Origin: JABSSA01 sp039960995
GTDB taxonomy: Bacteria > Pseudomonadota > Alphaproteobacteria > Rhodobacterales > Rhodobacteraceae
NCBI GenBank assembly: GCA_039960995.1
Contig: JBDVKF010000075.1
Location: 1 to 64,000, forward strand
Reading direction: 5' to 3'
Length of the DNA: 64,000 bases
Position numbers and translations under genes: made by a program. Below the pieces are notes generated by a model. That model did not search any database. It was not told the origin of the DNA and saw nothing but the letters and a program-made list of their open reading frames with translations. This document shows, piece after piece, positions 60,191-64,000 of the stretch. The number at the start of each line of letters is the position of its first letter. Position 1 is the stretch's first letter.

Positions 60191-60957
60191 CAGTCTGAGC
60201 GCTCGTGATCCAGTCGTTGGCGGGCAATGTCTTCGTTGCGTTCCGCTTTCTGTTGATCGCGCAATGCGCGTTCCACGTAATCTAAATGTGCTTCAACTGC
60301 GGACCGCGCTGCATCTGGTTCGCGTGAGACCAATGCATCTTTGATTTGACGGTGTTGATCCAACAACGCCTGACGGGTTGTGCGCTGTTTGAACATGACT
60401 TGCCGATTGTAAAACACGCCCTCGCGCAGCAATTCATACATTGATCGCATCATATGCAGCATGATGACGTTATGTCCCGCCTCGACGATAGCCATGTGAA
60501 ATTGCGCATCCAGCCGTGCTTCATCTTCGGCATTGCGCTTGGGATGAACGGCTTCCATCTTTTCAAAGACGGTGGTGATCACTGCAAGATCTGTGTCTGA
60601 TCCCAATCGAGCGGCGCGTTCGGCGGCCAGTCCTTCCATGTCTCGTCGAAACGAAAGATAATCAAAAACAGCCTCGTCATGGCGCGCAAACAGACGCGTT
60701 AGGCCAGGGGCGAATGCCGAGCCCAAAACATCAGCCACGTAAACGCCTGCTCCGGGTTTCGCCAACAACAACCCATCATCCTGCAGCTGCGCAATGGAAT
60801 CCCTCAGCGATGGCCGCGACACACCCATACGCTCAGCCAGATCCCGTTCGGGCGGCAACCGCTCGCCGGGGCGTAAAATGCCGCGTAGAATAAGTTGCTC
60901 AATTTGGCGGACAACTGCACTGGACAGTTTTTCTGGCGCCACGGGGCGAAAGGGCAT
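60190..60957 (-). CDS. GntR family regulator (FadR/FCD type)
   Basis: From ATG 60957, 255 residues. N-terminal winged helix (LSSAVVRQIEQLILRGILRPGERLPPERDLAERMGVSRPSLRDSI) and a C-terminal FCD domain with metal or effector-binding residues (DAQFHMAIVEAGHN, HRQIKDAL, EAHLDYV). The group includes PdhR, LldR and FadR, which sense organic acids. The longer frame upstream has no support. A perfect dyad TGGTCA-N7-TGACCA lies 20 bases before the ATG, a probable autoregulatory site. Confidence 0.92.
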   Translation of the reverse strand: MPFRPVAPEKLSSAVVRQIEQLILRGILRPGERLPPERDLAERMGVSRPSLRDSIAQLQDDGLLLAKPGAGVYVADVLGSAFAPGLTRLFARHDEAVFDYLSFRRDMEGLAAERAARLGSDTDLAVITTVFEKMEAVHPKRNAEDEARLDAQFHMAIVEAGHNVIMLHMMRSMYELLREGVFYNRQVMFKQRTTRQALLDQHRQIKDALVSREPDAARSAVEAHLDYVERALRDQQKAERNEDIARQRLDHERSD

Positions 60958-60975
60958 GGAAATCTCCGGATTGAA

Positions 60976-60996
60976 TTGGTCAAAATATATGACCAT
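60976..60996 (-). promoter_or_regulatory. Dyad TGGTCA-N7-TGACCA upstream of the GntR gene
   Basis: The arms at 60977-60982 and 60990-60995 are perfect. The AT-rich spacer includes a -10-like TATATT on the minus strand, so a bound regulator would compete with polymerase. GntR/FCD regulators recognise TGGT-type half sites. Confidence 0.5.
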
Positions 60997-61063
60997 GCAG
61001 TAGCCGACGCAATTGGCTTCCTGAATTAAAGCTCTGTTAAGGACGTTGGCGGCATGAAGCGTT

Positions 61064-61468
61064 ATGCGTTGGTCTTTCCTTTTCCCTGTTCTACTTGCGG
61101 CGTGCGATACGCCGGGGCCGCATTTTCGCGGGATCACACCACAGACAGTCACCGTTGACGGATCAACCTTTGATATTCGCGTTCGTGGCAAATTGGCCGA
61201 GGCTATTCGCACCAACGCAGAATATGCCCCGCGTTTGGGTCCAATAGCCAACCGGGCCCAAGTGGCCATTGAAATGGTCAGCACCTGTAAAGTGGAAGAG
61301 GTGCGCGGTGATCAGGCCTATGTCATTGGTGTGTTGGATTGCGCTAAGGTGCCACACCGGGCGCATGGACACGCGGTGTCGACTGATTACGAATGCATCA
61401 CCATCGACAGCTTTCGCAGCTCTTCGACAAATGAACGTGCTTTCGAACTGGATTGCACGGCAATTTGA
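61064..61468 (+). CDS. Putative small lipoprotein
   Basis: A 134-residue product with a short hydrophobic N-terminus and lipobox LLAAC (Cys14), so probably a lipoprotein. After a Pro/Gly stretch comes a compact domain (DGSTFDIRVRGKLAEAIRTNAEYAP, later VIGVLDC and FELDC). No family recognised. An overlapping frame starts at 61054 but fits less well. It lies before smc with 123 bases between them. Confidence 0.65.
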   Translation: MRWSFLFPVLLAACDTPGPHFRGITPQTVTVDGSTFDIRVRGKLAEAIRTNAEYAPRLGPIANRAQVAIEMVSTCKVEEVRGDQAYVIGVLDCAKVPHRAHGHAVSTDYECITIDSFRSSSTNERAFELDCTAI

Positions 61469-61591
61469 CAGAAAGCCGCAATATCTTGTGGATAAGATGC
61501 GGCAAAGCGCTGATTGTGGGGGTTCGTCGTTGACATGAGCCCGCTCGCGACGGCACCCTAAGCGCCAGCGGAATCAAAAGAGACGCCCAGA

Positions 61592-64000
61592 GTGCGCTTT
61601 TCAAAACTCAGACTGACCGGCTTTAAAAGCTTTGTTGATCCGACCGATTTGATCATTGCGGACGGTTTGACAGGCGTGGTTGGTCCTAACGGGTGTGGAA
61701 AGTCGAACCTTCTTGAGGCGCTGCGTTGGGTCATGGGGGAAAACCGCCCCAAAGCGATGCGCGGCGGCGGTATGGAAGATGTGATTTTTGCCGGGGCTGC
61801 GACACGTCCGGCGCGCAACTTTGCCGAAGTGTCCTTGCAGGTCGATAATTCGGAACGCTTGGCGCCAGCCGGGTTCAACGACAGTGACATGCTTGAAATC
61901 GTGCGGCGTATCACCCGTGACGTGGGCAGCGCGTATAAAGCCAACACCAAGGATGTTCGAGCGCGTGACATTCAAATGTTGTTCGCAGATGCGTCGACCG
62001 GTGCGCATTCACCAGCCCTTGTACGGCAGGGGCAAATTTCGGAACTGATCAACGCCAAACCAAAATCACGTCGTCGTATCTTGGAAGAGGCGGCAGGGAT
62101 CAGCGGTCTATATCAACGCCGCCACGAAGCTGAATTAAAGCTGAAAGGCGCAGAAACAAACCTGTCGCGTGTTGATGATGTGATCGAACAATTGGCCAGC
62201 CAGTTGGCGCAATTGGCACGACAAGCCCGACAGGCGGCGCGGTATCGCGAAATCGGTCAATCCTTGCGCCATGCAGAAGGTCAGTTGTTGTATCGGCGCT
62301 GGCGCGAAGCCGACGAAGCCCGTGCGCGCGCCGAAGAGGTTTTGCGCGAACGCACAACACTGGCTGCGCAAGCCGAAAGCGCTGTACGACTGGCGGCCAA
62401 GGGACGTGAAGAAGCTGAAGGCGCATTGCCGGCCCTGCGCGAAGAAGAAGCGATTGCAGCGGCCGTAGTTCAACGCCTGTCCGTGCAGCGCGATACCCTG
62501 ACAGAACAAGAACGCCAGGCAGAACAGACAATCGAGACGCTAGAGCAGCGCATCGAACAGCTTGGACGCGACATCGCGCGCGAAGACCAGCTGAACCGGG
62601 ACGCGGGCGAAACAATTGAACGTCTGGATTGGGAAGCGGAAGAACTGGCCAAAGCGTCGGAAGGTCATGAAGTTGCCCTTGAAGCGGCAGCATTGGCTGC
62701 GCGTGAAGGCGCTGAAGTGATGCAAGGTCAGGAAGAAAAGCTGACCGAAAAAACCGAAGATGTTGCTCGGCTGGCCGCCCGACACAACTCGGCAGAGCGT
62801 TTATTGGAAGATAGTCGCAAACTGGAAATCCGTGCGGAAGAAAGCGCCACCAAAGCGCGCCATTCGGTAGAAGAAGCCCGCGAAACTCTGGCCCAAGCTG
62901 GCAAAGCTTTGGACAAGGGGCAGGCCGAAGTGACCTTGGCCGAAGAACAGGCGCAAGCCGCGGACGAAGCCTTGACCAAGGCTGAGGATGAACGTGCGCA
63001 AACGCAATCACGCGAGGCGGATGCGCGCGCCGAACGCTCCGAAGCCGAAGGCGAGATGTCAGCCTTGAAAGCCGAAGCCGGTGCACTGGCGCGGTTGGTG
63101 GAACGCGACACAGCCGAAGGCGGTCAGATCCTTGATAGTGTTCAGGTCAAACCAGGCTTTGAAAAGGCACTTGGTGCCGCGTTGGCGGATGATTTGCGCG
63201 CACCCGAAGTTGGTCCAGAAGGGGTAAGCGGTTGGGCCAGCCTGCCAGCTTATGCCGAAGGGTATGCATTGCCCGGTGGTGTGATGCCGTTGGATTTGCA
63301 TGTGACAGTGCCGAATGCTTTGAAGCGCCGCATTTCCCAAATCGGGCTTGTGGATGCTGATGACGGCGCAGCGTTGCAGTCACAATTGAAACCGGGCCAA
63401 AGACTGGTTTCAAAAGACGGCGACTTGTGGCGTTGGGATGGCTTTCGGGCTGGGGCGGCAGATGCCCCAAGTGCTGCGGCACTGCGTCTTGAACAGTTGA
63501 ACCGGTTAGAGGCGTTGAAACAATCGCTTGCCACGGCAGAAGCGCGTGCAATGGGGGCGCGTCAGGCGCATGAAACATTGACGCGCATGCTGGCGGAACA
63601 ATCCGAAGCCGACAAGACGGCGCGTGAAGCGCGACGGATGGCCGACAAGCGGGTGGCGGATGCTGGGCGTGCACAAAGCCGCGCCGAAGCGGATCGCAAT
63701 CTGGCCGAAGGAAAAATGGAAAGCCTGTCACTGGCCGTGACACGCCACGAACAAGAAGCTTTGGAAGCCCGTGGGCGATTGAAAGAGGCCACAGCCGCGT
63801 TGGAAGGGTTGGAAAATCTGGACGAAACGCGTGCAGATGTGGAAGACCTGCGCATGACCGTCGAAGCCGCGCGCATTACAATGATGTCGCGCCGGTCTTC
63901 ACACGAAGATTTGCGTCGCACCGGTGAAGCGCGCACAAAGCGTAGTCAGGAAATCACCAAAGAAGTCAGCGGATGGCGGCACCGGCTTGAAACCGCGACA
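61592..64000 (+). CDS. smc: Chromosome segregation protein SMC (partial)
   Basis: The frame opens with GTG 61592 and stays open to the edge, 803 codons without stop. MRFSKLRLTGFKSF is the family start; Walker A GPNGCGKSNL is at residues 31-40. Then come the first coiled coil, and near residues 505-610 the hinge (VKPGFEKALGAALADDL, VSGWASLPAYAEGYAL), followed by the second coil. The ABC signature and Walker B lie outside the window. SMC organises the chromosome with ScpA and ScpB. Confidence 0.97.
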   Translation, partial: MRFSKLRLTGFKSFVDPTDLIIADGLTGVVGPNGCGKSNLLEALRWVMGENRPKAMRGGGMEDVIFAGAATRPARNFAEVSLQVDNSERLAPAGFNDSDMLEIVRRITRDVGSAYKANTKDVRARDIQMLFADASTGAHSPALVRQGQISELINAKPKSRRRILEEAAGISGLYQRRHEAELKLKGAETNLSRVDDVIEQLASQLAQLARQARQAARYREIGQSLRHAEGQLLYRRWREADEARARAEEVLRERTTLAAQAESAVRLAAKGREEAEGALPALREEEAIAAAVVQRLSVQRDTLTEQERQAEQTIETLEQRIEQLGRDIAREDQLNRDAGETIERLDWEAEELAKASEGHEVALEAAALAAREGAEVMQGQEEKLTEKTEDVARLAARHNSAERLLEDSRKLEIRAEESATKARHSVEEARETLAQAGKALDKGQAEVTLAEEQAQAADEALTKAEDERAQTQSREADARAERSEAEGEMSALKAEAGALARLVERDTAEGGQILDSVQVKPGFEKALGAALADDLRAPEVGPEGVSGWASLPAYAEGYALPGGVMPLDLHVTVPNALKRRISQIGLVDADDGAALQSQLKPGQRLVSKDGDLWRWDGFRAGAADAPSAAALRLEQLNRLEALKQSLATAEARAMGARQAHETLTRMLAEQSEADKTAREARRMADKRVADAGRAQSRAEADRNLAEGKMESLSLAVTRHEQEALEARGRLKEATAALEGLENLDETRADVEDLRMTVEAARITMMSRRSSHEDLRRTGEARTKRSQEITKEVSGWRHRLETAT

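Overview
This window looks like chromosomal DNA from an alphaproteobacterium of the order Rhodobacterales (roseobacter type), with moderate G+C. The evidence is the rpsF-rpsR-rplI, fabD-fabG-acpP-fabF-mltG and dnaX-ybaB-recR clusters, a separate F0 operon with duplicated b-type subunits (b' and b), a pyruvate dehydrogenase E1-beta with its own lipoyl domain, a VPLPA-CTERM protein, and a remnant of the Rhodobacter-type gene transfer agent (GTA) cluster. I see no rRNA, tRNA, CRISPR array, insertion sequence or origin. Two genes run off the edges: a LamG-like gene at 1-336 (minus) and smc at 61592-64000 (plus).

Layout. 1-7.6 kb: LamG fragment, secreted protein with two PilJ-type modules, trigger factor, VPLPA-CTERM protein, and a large periplasmic TPR protein fused to a Cu/Zn superoxide dismutase-like domain that carries a Met/His-rich 16-residue repeat array. 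7.8-11.8 kb: ribosomal proteins S6-S18-L9, a small membrane protein, a YceI protein and a convergent cytochrome b561-YceI fusion. 12-18.4 kb: fatty acid synthesis (fabD, fabG, acpP, then a GNAT gene and a HisA-like paralogue, then fabF and mltG). 18.5-23.9 kb: GTA remnant with an elaborate promoter region, small and large terminase, portal, head gene g3.5, and a single ORF joining the start of the prohead protease to the C-terminal part of the last tail gene. 23.9-33.8 kb: DksA-like protein, cysE, cysK, pdhABC, FtsB-like protein, SDR, pgk, two cyclophilins. 34-44.5 kb: DUF3179 protein, bactofilin and M23 peptidase, ferritin-like DUF455 protein, peroxiredoxin, AsmA-like giant, queA, MFS transporter. 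44.6-52.8 kb: DUF924 protein, lpdA, recR, ybaB, GNAT, dnaX, exonuclease, ankyrin protein. 52.8-64 kb: azoreductase with divergent LysR, EamA transporter, ArsR, DUF1127-like protein, second LysR, atpI-B-E-F'-F, membrane hydrolase and GntR regulator, lipoprotein, smc.

How the parts relate. Most genes are housekeeping. pdhABC and lpdA together supply the pyruvate dehydrogenase complex but lie 15 kb apart on opposite strands; a similar 14-bp dyad sits just upstream of both. cysE and cysK are consecutive steps of cysteine synthesis. The two most unusual loci are the TPR-SOD fusion (4955-7624) and the internally deleted GTA cluster (18554-23866), which keeps packaging genes, a CtrA-type box, a promoter with an overlapping dyad and a terminator-like leader hairpin, yet lacks the major capsid and most tail genes.
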